Assembly: GCA_029781865.1 (NCBI GenBank)
Contig: JAKOVW010000054.1
Coordinates: 248,001-312,000 of the forward strand
Origin: Bacteroidota bacterium
GTDB lineage: Bacteria > Bacteroidota > Bacteroidia > Chitinophagales > Saprospiraceae
Reading direction: 5' to 3'
DNA length: 64,000 bases
Shown here: piece by piece, positions 55,467-64,000 of the stretch
Numbering within the stretch: the first letter of the stretch is position 1
How the letters are laid out: each line of letters begins with the position of its first letter
The notes under the pieces: generated by a model
Databases searched by the model: none
Seen by the model: only the letters and a program-made list of their open reading frames with translations
Told to the model about the DNA's origin: nothing
Position numbers and translations under genes: made by a program

Positions 55467-56624
55467 ATGCCTAACGCCAGTCGAATTACAGATCCTTTAT
55501 TGCATCGTGCCTTGAATTCAGAATTCCTTTCCGCGGAGGAAGGCCTGGTTTTATTTGAACAGGCACCAACCGCAGAACTCATGAATGTAGGCCATTTGCT
55601 GCGAAAACAAAGGGTACCTGGCAATACAGTTACCTGGATTATCGACCGCAATTCCAATACGACAAATGTCTGTGTGGCAAATTGTAAATTTTGCAACTTC
55701 TACAGACCACCGGGGCATAAGGAATCCTATATCACCAGCATTGAAGAATACAAGGAAAAAATAGAAGAGACTTTCCGGTATGGAGGTGAACAACTTTTAC
55801 TTCAGGGAGGCCATCATCCGGAGCTTGGACTTGAATTTTACTGTAATTTATTCCGTGAACTGAAAGCTTTGTATCCACGATTAAAGCTTCATGCCTTAGG
55901 ACCTCCGGAGGTTGCCCATATAACCAAACTGGAGAAATCCAGTCATCACGAGGTGCTGAAAGCACTAAAGGAAGCCGGCCTGGATTCGTTACCCGGAGCG
56001 GGAGCAGAGATTTTATCCGACCGCGTCAGGCGTCTGGTCAGCAAAGGCAAATGCGGAGCCGAGGAATGGCTTGACGTAATGCGTGCAGCCCATAAACTGG
56101 ATTTGACTACTTCCGCAACCATGATGTTTGGACATGTCGAAACGAACCTGGAGCGCATGGAGCATTTGGTTTCAATTCGCAATGTGCAGGCGGAAAAACC
56201 TCCGCATGCCAAAGGATTTCTCGCATTCATTTCCTGGCCCTTTCAGGATGAAGGAACTATGCTAAAACGACTCAAACGGGCCTACAATGCCTGTACTGCA
56301 GATGAATACATCCGAATGGTTGCTGTTTCACGCATCATGTTACCCAATATCATCAACATCCAGGCGTCGTGGCTGACCGTTGGAAAACAAACTGCCCAAT
56401 TGTGTCTGCATGGAGGCGCCAATGATTTTGGAAGCATCATGATTGAAGAAAATGTGGTCTCCGCCGCCGGTGCATCGCATCGTTTCACCACAACCGGAAT
56501 CCAGAAAGCCATCCGCGAAGCGGGTTTCATTCCTCAACTCCGCAATCAGCAATACGAATTTATTTCATTGCCGGTTGAAACAGTTGATCAGCAATTGGAT
56601 CATAGCAAGATGCTGGTGGATTGA
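55467..56624 (+). CDS. mqnC: Cyclic dehypoxanthinyl futalosine synthase
   Basis: A 385-residue radical SAM enzyme of the futalosine pathway to menaquinone; it cyclises dehypoxanthine futalosine. The iron-sulfur cysteines are 69, 73 and 76 (VCVANCKFC). MqnC-specific stretches are LPGAGAEILSDRVRR, KCGAEEWLDVMRAAH, ATMMFGHVET and IMIEENVVSAAG. MqnE is the close relative but has different sequences at these points. Stands alone, with the IS element between it and rimP. Confidence 0.94.
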   Translation: MPNASRITDPLLHRALNSEFLSAEEGLVLFEQAPTAELMNVGHLLRKQRVPGNTVTWIIDRNSNTTNVCVANCKFCNFYRPPGHKESYITSIEEYKEKIEETFRYGGEQLLLQGGHHPELGLEFYCNLFRELKALYPRLKLHALGPPEVAHITKLEKSSHHEVLKALKEAGLDSLPGAGAEILSDRVRRLVSKGKCGAEEWLDVMRAAHKLDLTTSATMMFGHVETNLERMEHLVSIRNVQAEKPPHAKGFLAFISWPFQDEGTMLKRLKRAYNACTADEYIRMVAVSRIMLPNIINIQASWLTVGKQTAQLCLHGGANDFGSIMIEENVVSAAGASHRFTTTGIQKAIREAGFIPQLRNQQYEFISLPVETVDQQLDHSKMLVD

Positions 56625-56834
56625 GAGAGAAGGAGATTAGGAAGATAGTCTGTTAGTTGTTTAGGTTGTGAGTTACTCATGTTTAATTTCAATTAATTAT
56701 TGAGAAAAACTTTTTTAAATGTTTTATAAGAAATAAATACCATAGCTAAAATTATGACCTGTTTGTTCCACTCAAACATTCATCCATTAAAACCTAACTT
56801 ACTAAAAGCCTAAACCCCTAACCATCTTCTCCTC

Positions 56835-57659
56835 ATGTCCGAACTCTATTCCCAAATACAAGAAAGCGCTGAATTCATTTTAAAAAAATTCAAAGATATT
56901 CCCCGTCATGCAATCATTTTAGGTACGGGTCTGGGATCATTGACTGACAGAATTGAAATCATAAAAGAAATTTCGTTTAAAGTTATTCCGCATTTCATTC
57001 CGACCACTGTTGAAAGTCATTCCGGTAAATTGATATTTGCAACTTGGAAAAATAAACCGGTCATTATTTTATCCGGAAGATTGCATTATTATGAAGGCCA
57101 TTCTACACAGGAAATTACTTTTCCGATCAGAGTATTGAAAGCAATCGGTGTAGATAAATTATGGATAACGAATGCATCAGGCACTGTAAATCCGGAATTC
57201 AAAGCTGGTGATATTGTATTCATTGAAGATCACATCAACTTTCATCCGGAAAATCCATTGCGTGGACTGTATGATCCTCAAATGGGAGAACGATTTCCGG
57301 ATATGTCCGATGTTTACAATAAAGAAATGCTTGAAAAAGCAAAGGATTGTTGTGATATATTAAAAATCAAATTCAATAAGGGAATTTATTTTGGATTGCA
57401 GGGGCCGAGTTTGGAAACACCGGCAGAATACCGGATGATTCGGATACTGGGAGCTGATATTGTTGGCATGTCAACCGTGCCAGAAGTGATTGTCGCTCAT
57501 CAATGCAATATGCAGATCATGGCGGTATCCATTGTTACCAACGCAACACCTCAAACCGGACCATTTGAAAAGACCACGATGGAATCCGTCATTGAGGTAG
57601 TGCGCGTTTCTTCAGGGAAATTGTTTGATTTGATGGAATCGTTGATTGAAGACAACTAA
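56835..57659 (+). CDS. Purine nucleoside phosphorylase
   Basis: A 274-residue trimeric-type PNP that splits inosine/guanosine with phosphate. Phosphate loop GTGLGSLTDRI (about 31-41), SGRLHYYEGHS, NASGTVNPEFKAGD, GLQGPSLETPAEYRM and GMSTVPEVIVAHQ are all family motifs. Full length. Confidence 0.95.
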   Translation: MSELYSQIQESAEFILKKFKDIPRHAIILGTGLGSLTDRIEIIKEISFKVIPHFIPTTVESHSGKLIFATWKNKPVIILSGRLHYYEGHSTQEITFPIRVLKAIGVDKLWITNASGTVNPEFKAGDIVFIEDHINFHPENPLRGLYDPQMGERFPDMSDVYNKEMLEKAKDCCDILKIKFNKGIYFGLQGPSLETPAEYRMIRILGADIVGMSTVPEVIVAHQCNMQIMAVSIVTNATPQTGPFEKTTMESVIEVVRVSSGKLFDLMESLIEDN

Positions 57660-57975
57660 TTTTAATTAAAATCGGTTTTCCATAATATTTAGGTATAGCG
57701 TAAAATAACTGAATATTTTCATTCATAAACAGTAAATGCAATTTGTACGATTTTCAAACAAATGAATCTAATGAATTAGATTTGAGAATATGATTTTAGT
57801 TCCATAAAGAAAAACTTAAACGCAAAGAAGCAAAGTTTTCGCAAAGTTCGCAAAAAAGAATACCATTTGTTAGCGCCCTTTGCGTTCTTCCTTAGCGACT
57901 TTGCGTTTATTGAATTCCACCAATTCAAAATATATTTATTAAATGATTCAATAGTATCTTTAAACAAATTAAATT
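57660..57975. other. 316-bp intergenic region with an inverted GCAAAG-rich repeat
   Basis: Contains AAACGCAAAG (57818-57827) and its complement CTTTGCGTTT (57899-57908), with further GCAAAG and TTAGCG-type words inside. A minus-strand open frame here looks like a by-product of the repeat, not a gene. Confidence 0.5.
57818..57908. repeat. Inverted repeat of GCAAAG words
   Basis: A 10-bp perfect inverted repeat encloses about 70 bp with extra imperfect copies of GCAAAG and CTTTGCG. It could fold into a long imperfect hairpin and resembles short dispersed intergenic repeats. Confidence 0.55.
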
Positions 57976-58419
57976 ATGAAAGACTATATCCTTAATCTAT
58001 TTGACTACCACGACCAGGCCAATGCGAAAGTAATTGATGTTCTATATCCGGAAAATTCCGCAATTTCTGATTATGCTTATAAAATGTTCAGGCATATCGT
58101 CATGGCTCATCATATCTGGTCACACCGGATACTGAAACTTCCTTTTGATTATGAGTTCTGGGCAGAACTGGATAAAAACCAAATTGAAGCATTGATTCAA
58201 AAAAATAAAATAGAACTGAAACAAATACTGGATCAGGTTAATCTCGATGATCCGATTTCATTCACTAATCTGCAAGGAGAAACATACACGATGAAACTGA
58301 TCGATATTTTAAGTCATGTGTCACATCATTATGCCTATCATCGCGGACAAATTGCAAGAGCAATACGAGAAGCAGGTATTGATCCGCCAAAAACGGATTT
58401 GATGTTGTTCCGGCGATAG
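57976..58419 (+). CDS. DinB/YfiT-family putative metal-dependent protein
   Basis: A 147-residue four-helix protein. Metal-site histidines are in FRHIVMAHHIWSHRI and SHVSHHYAYHRGQI. N-terminal FDYHDQANAKVIDVL is family-typical. DinB-like proteins are thiol- or metal-dependent transferases of mostly unknown function. The stop runs directly into a long heptamer array. Confidence 0.9.
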   Translation: MKDYILNLFDYHDQANAKVIDVLYPENSAISDYAYKMFRHIVMAHHIWSHRILKLPFDYEFWAELDKNQIEALIQKNKIELKQILDQVNLDDPISFTNLQGETYTMKLIDILSHVSHHYAYHRGQIARAIREAGIDPPKTDLMLFRR

Positions 58420-58761
58420 GAAGAGGGAGGAGTTAGAACTAAGAGCTAGGAACTAGGAGCTAGGAGCCAGGAGCTAGGAACTAGGAGCTAGGAGCCAGGA
58501 GCTAGGAACTAGGAGCTAGGAGATTAGTGCTAAGAGATTTTAATTTAATTTACCGGTTCGTTTAATTCAATAAATTGCATTTCAATCAGTAAACAGGTTT
58601 GTTTAATAAATTTAATTGGAAATTGAAGAAGTGTTAAATCCAGTTAAATGTTATAGGATTACTTTTGATATGATAAAGTTCAATTTTGGAAATAATGCAA
58701 ACTAATAACCAAATTGGATTTAAAGAATAAGCGTATTAATTCGACATTTTTTAACCTCATT
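58420..58761. other. 342-bp region with a large heptamer array
   Basis: The first third is the GCTAGGA array; the rest, up to the S23-type gene, is AT-rich without recognisable signals. Confidence 0.5.
58431..58535. repeat. Heptanucleotide array with 28-bp higher-order unit, GCTAGGA type
   Basis: Fifteen 7-bp units. In 58445-58521 they form a 28-bp higher-order unit (GCTAGGA, ACTAGGA, GCTAGGA, GCCAGGA) present 2.75 times, so the array has grown by duplicating blocks of four units. It follows the DinB stop codon. Confidence 0.88.
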
Positions 58762-59136
58762 ATGAGATCATCAAAATCAATTTTGCAGGAAAGGTCTTTC
58801 CGATTTGCCATTTCTATTGTTACTCTCTATAAAGAACTTTGTAATGAACAGAAGGAATTTGTGATGAGTAAACAATTATTGAGATCAGGTACTTCAATAG
58901 GTGCCAATATTAGTGAATCAAAAAATGCAGAGAGTACTAAAGACTTCATGCATAAAAATTACATTGCCCAAAAGGAATGTGCAGAAACCATATATTGGCT
59001 TGAACTTTTAAAAGAAACTAATTACATAAATAATGAGAAGTACGAACTGATTTATGATGAAGCGAATCAGATTTTCAATATGCTAAGAAGTACAATTGCC
59101 ACACTTAAACAGAAATTCTCAAAATCAATAGAATAA
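58762..59136 (+). CDS. Four-helix-bundle protein (23S rRNA intervening-sequence protein, S23 type)
   Basis: A 124-residue all-helical protein. FRFAISIVTLYKELC, LRSGTSIGANISESKNAESTKDFMHKNYIAQKECAETIYWLELL and the C-terminal NMLRSTIATLKQK are typical of the IVP family first seen in 23S rRNA intervening sequences. It is not inside an rRNA gene here. The start 58762 (ATG) is preferred to an in-frame TTG at 58714. Heptamer arrays in opposite orientations flank it. Confidence 0.9.
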   Translation: MRSSKSILQERSFRFAISIVTLYKELCNEQKEFVMSKQLLRSGTSIGANISESKNAESTKDFMHKNYIAQKECAETIYWLELLKETNYINNEKYELIYDEANQIFNMLRSTIATLKQKFSKSIE

Positions 59137-59153
59137 TTGTTCCTAATTTAAAA

Positions 59154-59195
59154 TTCCAGCTCCTGGTTCCTAGTTCCTAGCTCCTATCTCTTATC
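59154..59195. repeat. Heptanucleotide array before uvrA, TCCTAGC type (inverted)
   Basis: Six units (TTCCAGC, TCCTGGT, TCCTAGT, TCCTAGC, TCCTATC, TCTTATC). It is the reverse-complement orientation of the array at 58431-58535, and its last unit merges into the uvrA -7 box. Confidence 0.8.
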
Positions 59196-59199
59196 TTTG
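59192..59199 (+). promoter_or_regulatory. -7 box of uvrA inside the heptamer array end
   Basis: TATCTTTG fits TAnnTTTG, 9 bp before the uvrA ATG; the -33 region falls within the heptamer array, which offers no TTTG. Confidence 0.5.
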
Positions 59200-59208
59200 C
59201 CAGTTCTT

Positions 59209-62052
59209 ATGAAAACAACCGAAGTTTATCGCGATCTGGATCATATTGATATTGTTGGTGCAGCTGAACATAATTTAAAGCATGTTTCGCTGAAAATTCC
59301 TCGCAATCAGTTAACTGTGATTACCGGTATTTCAGGAAGTGGTAAATCCTCCCTGGCTTTTGACACGATTTATGCAGAAGGCCAGCGCCGGTATATGGAA
59401 ACATTTTCCCATTATGCCCGTCAGTTTATAGGTAATATTGAACGACCTGAAGTGGAAAAAATAGACGGGTTAAGCCCGGTGATTTCCATCGAACAGAAAA
59501 CCAGTGGCTGGAACCCGAGATCCACAGTCGGCACAATTACCGAAATCTATGATCTCTTCCGTTTATTGTATGCTCGAGCCGGAGATGCTTATTCACATGT
59601 GAGCGGAAAAAAAATGGTGCGATACACAGAAGAACAAATGCTCGATCTCATTCAAAAGCAATTTAATGGTAAACACATAAGCATTCTGGCACCGGTGATA
59701 CGCTCCAGAAAAGGTCATTACCGGGAATTGTTCGATCAGATCAGAAAACAGGGCTTTAATAAAGTGAGAATTGATGGCGAAATCACAGAATTGAAACCGG
59801 GTCTTCAAATTGATCGTTTCAAAATTCACGATATCGAAGTATTGATCGACCGGATTCAGGTTAGTCCTGATAAAACAGAGCGTCTAACCTATAGTGTTCA
59901 AACAGCATTGAAGATCGGTCAGGACGTATTATTTATTTTGTTACCTGAAGAAAACAAACTGTTTCCCTTAAGTAAACGATTGATGGACGCAGAGTCGGGA
60001 TTATCGTATGACGAACCTTCACCCAACACCTTTTCATTTAATTCGCCGTATGGCGCCTGCCCGGAATGCAAAGGATTGGGAACGGTACACGACGTAGATC
60101 TTAAACTCGTCATACCGGATGACAACAAAACCATTAATGAAGCAGGCATTGTTCCATTAGGAGAAGTGCGGGACAATTATTTATTTAAACAACTCAAACA
60201 AATTGCCGACCGGTATAAATTCAATTATTCCACTCCGATAAAAAAAATACCGAAGAAAGCACTGGATACTATTTTAAATGGAGGTGATGATAGCTACCCG
60301 GCACCGGTTGCGAACGCATGGTTTGAAGGCAATTACCATTTGGCGAGCGAAGGAATTTTTAATATGCTTAAACGATGGTATCGTGAAACTACTTCCGAAA
60401 AAGTGAGACAGTTCGCCGAAGATTTTATGCTGATCACGGATTGCCATTCCTGCAATGGAACCCGATTAAAAAAAGAAAGTCTTAGTTTTAAAATTGATGA
60501 AAAAAATATTGCTGAATTAGCCAATATGGATATCAGCGATTTAAATATCTGGTTACAGGATGTTGAACCCAGATTAACAGAACGGCAACGATTAATTGGA
60601 AAAGATATCCTTAAAGAAATCAGAGCCCGAGTTGGATTTTTATTTTATGTCGGACTCGATTACTTAAGTCTTAACCGCACCGCTATCAGTTTGTCCGGAG
60701 GAGAGTCGCAGCGCACACGCCTGGCAACGCAAATTGGTTCTCAACTTACCGGTATCACATATATACTGGATGAACCTTCTATCGGATTGCATCAACGCGA
60801 CAATCATCGATTGATTCACTCTTTAAAGGAGCTTGTAGAAATTGGAAATACGGTTATCGTAGTGGAACATGATAAAGATATCATGCTGGCTTCAGATCAT
60901 ATCATTGATTTAGGGCCCGGAGCAGGATTGCATGGAGGAGAATTAGTTGCAGAGGGAACGCCGGAAGCTTTTTTAAAGTTGAATTCCATTACGGCCGATT
61001 ATTTATCCGGCAGAAAGAAAATCGAAATTCCTAAAGTCAGAAGAAAAGGAAATGGAAACTATTTAACGCTGTATGGTGCAGATGGACATAACCTCAAAAA
61101 TCTGAGTATTAAATTTCCACTGGGCGTTTTCATTTGTGTTACCGGTGTTTCCGGAAGTGGTAAATCAAGTTTAATCAATGAAACACTGTATCCCATCCTG
61201 CGTGAATACTTTTACAACAGTTTGCAACGACCTTTAGTCTATGACAAAATTGAAGGCATAGAACATCTGGACAAAGTCATAGAAATAGATCAGGATCCCA
61301 TAGGCAGAACGCCAAGATCCAATCCTGCAACATACACAGGAGTCTTTACCGAAATCAGAAATTTATTTACCGGATTGCCCGAAGCCAAAATCAGGGGCTA
61401 CAAACCAGGACGGTTTTCATTTAATGTCAAAGGAGGAAGATGTGAAACCTGCGAAGGCGGGGGAATGAAAGTCATCGAAATGAATTTTTTACCTGATGTC
61501 TATGTTCACTGCGAATCATGCAATGGCAAACGATACAATCGCGAAACCTTAGAAATCCTTTACAAAGGAAAATCCATAGGCGATGTATTGGATATGACGG
61601 TTGAAGATGCAACTATATTCTTTGAAAATATTCCGGCGATTTACCGCAAATTAAAAACCCTGTGTGATGTAGGTCTGACCTATATCACCCTGGGACAACA
61701 AGCCACAACCCTTTCCGGTGGAGAAGCACAACGCGTCAAATTAGCAGAAGAATTATCCAAGAAAGATACCGGCCAGACTTTATATATCCTCGATGAACCG
61801 ACTACCGGATTGCATTTTGAAGACATTCAACATTTGATTGCTGTCCTGCAAAAATTAGTAGATCGCGGAAATACCGTTATGATTATCGAACACAATCTGG
61901 ATGTTATTAAAGTAGCAGATTATGTACTGGATCTTGGCCCGGATGGTGGCAAAAATGGTGGAAAGATAGTTGCCTTTGGCACGCCGGAACAATTAACTAA
62001 AATTAAGGAGAGTTATACCGGACAATTTTTAATTCATGAGTTGAATACCTGA
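59209..62052 (+). CDS. uvrA: Excinuclease ABC subunit A
   Basis: A 947-residue ABC-type damage sensor. Two ATPase modules: Walker A GISGSGKSSLAFDT (about 43-56) and GVSGSGKSSLINET (about 645-658), signatures SLSGGESQR and TLSGGEAQR, and zinc modules with CPECKGLG / CHSCNGTRL and CETCEGGGMKVIEMNFLPD / CESCNGKRYN. The ATG at 59209 is chosen over a TTG twelve bases upstream. It loads UvrB, whose gene is also in this window but not adjacent. Confidence 0.97.
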   Translation: MKTTEVYRDLDHIDIVGAAEHNLKHVSLKIPRNQLTVITGISGSGKSSLAFDTIYAEGQRRYMETFSHYARQFIGNIERPEVEKIDGLSPVISIEQKTSGWNPRSTVGTITEIYDLFRLLYARAGDAYSHVSGKKMVRYTEEQMLDLIQKQFNGKHISILAPVIRSRKGHYRELFDQIRKQGFNKVRIDGEITELKPGLQIDRFKIHDIEVLIDRIQVSPDKTERLTYSVQTALKIGQDVLFILLPEENKLFPLSKRLMDAESGLSYDEPSPNTFSFNSPYGACPECKGLGTVHDVDLKLVIPDDNKTINEAGIVPLGEVRDNYLFKQLKQIADRYKFNYSTPIKKIPKKALDTILNGGDDSYPAPVANAWFEGNYHLASEGIFNMLKRWYRETTSEKVRQFAEDFMLITDCHSCNGTRLKKESLSFKIDEKNIAELANMDISDLNIWLQDVEPRLTERQRLIGKDILKEIRARVGFLFYVGLDYLSLNRTAISLSGGESQRTRLATQIGSQLTGITYILDEPSIGLHQRDNHRLIHSLKELVEIGNTVIVVEHDKDIMLASDHIIDLGPGAGLHGGELVAEGTPEAFLKLNSITADYLSGRKKIEIPKVRRKGNGNYLTLYGADGHNLKNLSIKFPLGVFICVTGVSGSGKSSLINETLYPILREYFYNSLQRPLVYDKIEGIEHLDKVIEIDQDPIGRTPRSNPATYTGVFTEIRNLFTGLPEAKIRGYKPGRFSFNVKGGRCETCEGGGMKVIEMNFLPDVYVHCESCNGKRYNRETLEILYKGKSIGDVLDMTVEDATIFFENIPAIYRKLKTLCDVGLTYITLGQQATTLSGGEAQRVKLAEELSKKDTGQTLYILDEPTTGLHFEDIQHLIAVLQKLVDRGNTVMIIEHNLDVIKVADYVLDLGPDGGKNGGKIVAFGTPEQLTKIKESYTGQFLIHELNT

Positions 62053-62117
62053 TTGCTTCTGAGAAAAGAAAGATAAATCGGGTAAAACGCTATGTAACTT
62101 TAGTGCTTTCTACAAAA

Positions 62118-62152
62118 TCAATTTTCAATATCCAATTTTCAATGCTCAATGC
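62118..62152. repeat. Heptanucleotide repeat after uvrA, TCAATTT type
   Basis: Five units (TCAATTT, TCAATAT, CCAATTT, TCAATGC, TCAATGC) in the uvrA/CHRD-gene spacer. Confidence 0.75.
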
Positions 62153-62308
62153 TATTTGAAAATCGATTATTGAAAATATGACATCAATCGAAAATTTTTT
62201 AATTCCTGATTGTACTTGAAATTGCGAAGTTATCTGTGCAGAATCTGGATTATTTCCAGTACCGAAGACTATGAGGTAAAAATAATTTCTTCAAAAATAT
62301 TCAATTGA

Positions 62309-64000
62309 TCAAATTTTAATAATCTTAAACGTCTGAATATTATTATTTTCTTTGATTACATTCATCAAATAAAAACCATTGGAAATTGATGAAACATCAT
62401 AAGATGTTTTGCTGAAGCCTGCCGGAAACAAAGTATTCCATTGCATTAATCTGTTTCCTGTAAGATCACTAAGGACAACAATAGCATTAATATTTTTGTC
62501 CAAATTTGATTCCAGATAAATGGTTTGATTATTATAATTTTGAATGAAAGCACTATTTTGAGAATTCACTTGTTCATTAGCGGTATTAATTTTACAGGAC
62601 AACACTCGCCTGACCTGTCCTCTGATTTCTCCGGCAGGATTAGCAGCTGTATGATTATTGATATAGCCCCGGTCGGCATTTATTTTTGTTGCTATGACTC
62701 CGGTAATGGGTACGGCTTTGCTCGCAACAGGATTGGGCAGATCAAGACTGAGTAATGTGGTTCCATTCGCACCGAATGCACCGTCGTATAGCCGGGTCGT
62801 CGTAGCATCCCCATTGACCCCATCTGTAATTATGCCATAGTCCATTTCAGTGTTTGCCTTATTTATAGCTACGTATGCAGCACCATATCCATTGACATTT
62901 TTCTTAGGTGCTTCCTGATCCCCACAGAGATCAAATGTAAAGGAGTTCATGATATTATTTTCGGATTGACCGCGGATTTCTCCGTTTGGATTTGCTGATG
63001 AATGAATATTAAAATACAACTCATCTTTTAAAAATGAAGTGAATACATCATCACCAAGAACAGTTTTACCAGAATAAATACCGGGTATTAATAGATTGAG
63101 TGGAATGACAACAGGACCATCAATACCCACCGCTGCCTGATGAATATGAGCTCCAATCGGAGTAATTCCGGTGTATCCCATGGTATATCGCAGGGTATCT
63201 AAAGTAGCATTAATCGATGTGATAGCATACGCTTTGGCAGTTGTAGTTACCGGTGGCACTTCCTGATCGCCATTTAATAATGCAGATGAATTGATTCCAT
63301 GGTTGAAGGATAGATCTGCACGAATTTCACCAGTTGGTTTTGCGGAAGTACTAATCGTAATATAGGCCATATTATTAGTTAGTTGCGCAAAACTATTTTT
63401 TACAATACTGGTGTCTTCAATAGTACCGGTAATAAAATCGCCGGCTACTAAATCGGCCAATAAGTCGCCATTAGATCCCGGTGAGCCTATGCGCAATTGT
63501 GCAGCAGTTACCGGACCGGACAAGCCGACAGGCAATATCTGATATTGCATGCGGGTTAAATTCTGAGAATATCGCAAAGTGCCTAATGCAAATCCTGTAG
63601 GAGTAGAATCAGGTGGAACCACATAACTACCCGAAGCAATAACCGGAATAATATATTCAGACTTCATAACAAGCTGGCCCCTTATTTCACCATTCGGATG
63701 ACCCGCAGTATGCACATTGATATAAATCTGACCGTTTTGAGCCATCTGTATAAATCCGGCCGGTAACGGAATATTTGCTTTAATACGGTTGCCTGAAACG
63801 AAGGTACTCAGATCAAGAAAAACAGGTCCGTTAGCCCCGCTGAATCCCTGATGCAAATTGCATCCTAGTACGGCTCCTGTCAGATTGGTAAAAAGACCAT
63901 GTATCAAAACTTCCTTCCTGTCTTCTGACAATAAAAATGTGACCATTCCCAATGCATCACCCCTAACCATTGGAACTTCATTGTCTGTATTCATTCTTGC
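62309..64000 (-). CDS. T9SS-exported CHRD-domain protein (5' end outside window)
   Basis: At least 563 residues of a secreted protein built of four or more CHRD (chordin-type) domains, each ending NIH(S/T)xANPNGEIRGQ-like, e.g. YINVHTAGHPNGEIRGQ and YFNIHSSANPNGEIRGQ. The C-terminus (about the last 85 residues, NNQTIYLESNLDK ... YDVSSISNGFYLMNV) is a type IX sorting domain. The first visible Met lies inside a CHRD domain, so the true start lies beyond the window. CHRD proteins are cell-surface or extracellular and of unknown bacterial role. The reading frame runs through the window edge. Confidence 0.85.
   Translation of the reverse strand, partial: ARMNTDNEVPMVRGDALGMVTFLLSEDRKEVLIHGLFTNLTGAVLGCNLHQGFSGANGPVFLDLSTFVSGNRIKANIPLPAGFIQMAQNGQIYINVHTAGHPNGEIRGQLVMKSEYIIPVIASGSYVVPPDSTPTGFALGTLRYSQNLTRMQYQILPVGLSGPVTAAQLRIGSPGSNGDLLADLVAGDFITGTIEDTSIVKNSFAQLTNNMAYITISTSAKPTGEIRADLSFNHGINSSALLNGDQEVPPVTTTAKAYAITSINATLDTLRYTMGYTGITPIGAHIHQAAVGIDGPVVIPLNLLIPGIYSGKTVLGDDVFTSFLKDELYFNIHSSANPNGEIRGQSENNIMNSFTFDLCGDQEAPKKNVNGYGAAYVAINKANTEMDYGIITDGVNGDATTTRLYDGAFGANGTTLLSLDLPNPVASKAVPITGVIATKINADRGYINNHTAANPAGEIRGQVRRVLSCKINTANEQVNSQNSAFIQNYNNQTIYLESNLDKNINAIVVLSDLTGNRLMQWNTLFPAGFSKTSYDVSSISNGFYLMNVIKENNNIQTFKIIKI

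Noticed and set aside
57776-57967. Minus-strand 63-codon frame
   Set aside because: Its sequence is mostly the GCAAAG inverted repeat; no start signal.
58431-58535. CRISPR array
   Set aside because: The repeats are 7 bp without spacers, and no cas genes are nearby.

Overview
The window comes from a low-GC member of the Bacteroidota, most likely a Saprospiria- or Chitinophagia-like lineage. The evidence is two SusC/SusD pairs, type IX secretion (T9SS) C-terminal sorting domains, the Bacteroidota promoter pattern (TTG/TTTG, about 19-20 nt, TAnnTTTG), MqnC of the futalosine route to menaquinone, and a fused IcmF mutase. The lineage is inference; no rRNA or tRNA gene was seen.

Region 1 (1-17049, all minus strand) is a duplicated surface module. 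Read in transcription order it is susC, susD, a secreted caspase-TPR protein, then again susC, susD, caspase-TPR, ending in a secreted amidohydrolase. The coupling of SusCD with a secreted caspase-fold protease, present twice, is the best candidate here for an undescribed system. Region 2 (17938-20204) holds an APC-type amino acid antiporter and a guanidino-modifying hydrolase. Region 3 (20407-23356) has a probable PHA synthase subunit E or phasin-like protein, a LytTR regulator and the acetoacetyl-CoA reductase PhaB; no phaC is present. Region 4 (23488-26005) holds a fasciclin protein, a periplasmic MsrB-MsrA fusion and a small membrane protein. Region 5 (26066-33725) is a two-component system (LuxR-type regulator and propeller sensor kinase) followed by a large T9SS-exported heparinase II/III-like lyase. 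Near-identical palindromes with a matched -7 box stand before the regulator and before the lyase, so the three genes look like one regulon.

Region 6 (34041-48111) is mostly housekeeping: icmF, uppP, a PqqB-like hydrolase, an IS200-type transposase with a 48-bp perfect palindrome, uvrB, the ybfF-SDR-rsmA operon, a TonB-C protein broken by an in-frame stop, and small genes. Region 7 (48357-52881) is rimP-nusA-infB with a clear promoter and a terminator-like leader hairpin. A 2510-bp IS1-family element with passenger genes (52896-55405; 20-bp inverted repeats, 8-bp target duplication) sits between rimP and mqnC. Region 8 (55467-62052) holds mqnC, a purine nucleoside phosphorylase, a DinB protein, an S23/IVP four-helix-bundle protein and uvrA. 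The window ends inside a CHRD-domain T9SS protein.

One thread runs across the window: arrays of degenerate 7-bp tandem repeats with different unit sequences. They abut or overlap stop codons, encode C-terminal tails, lie in frame behind the signal peptides of both caspases, and flank the S23/IVP gene in inverted orientation. They resemble the heptanucleotide STRR repeats known from cyanobacteria.
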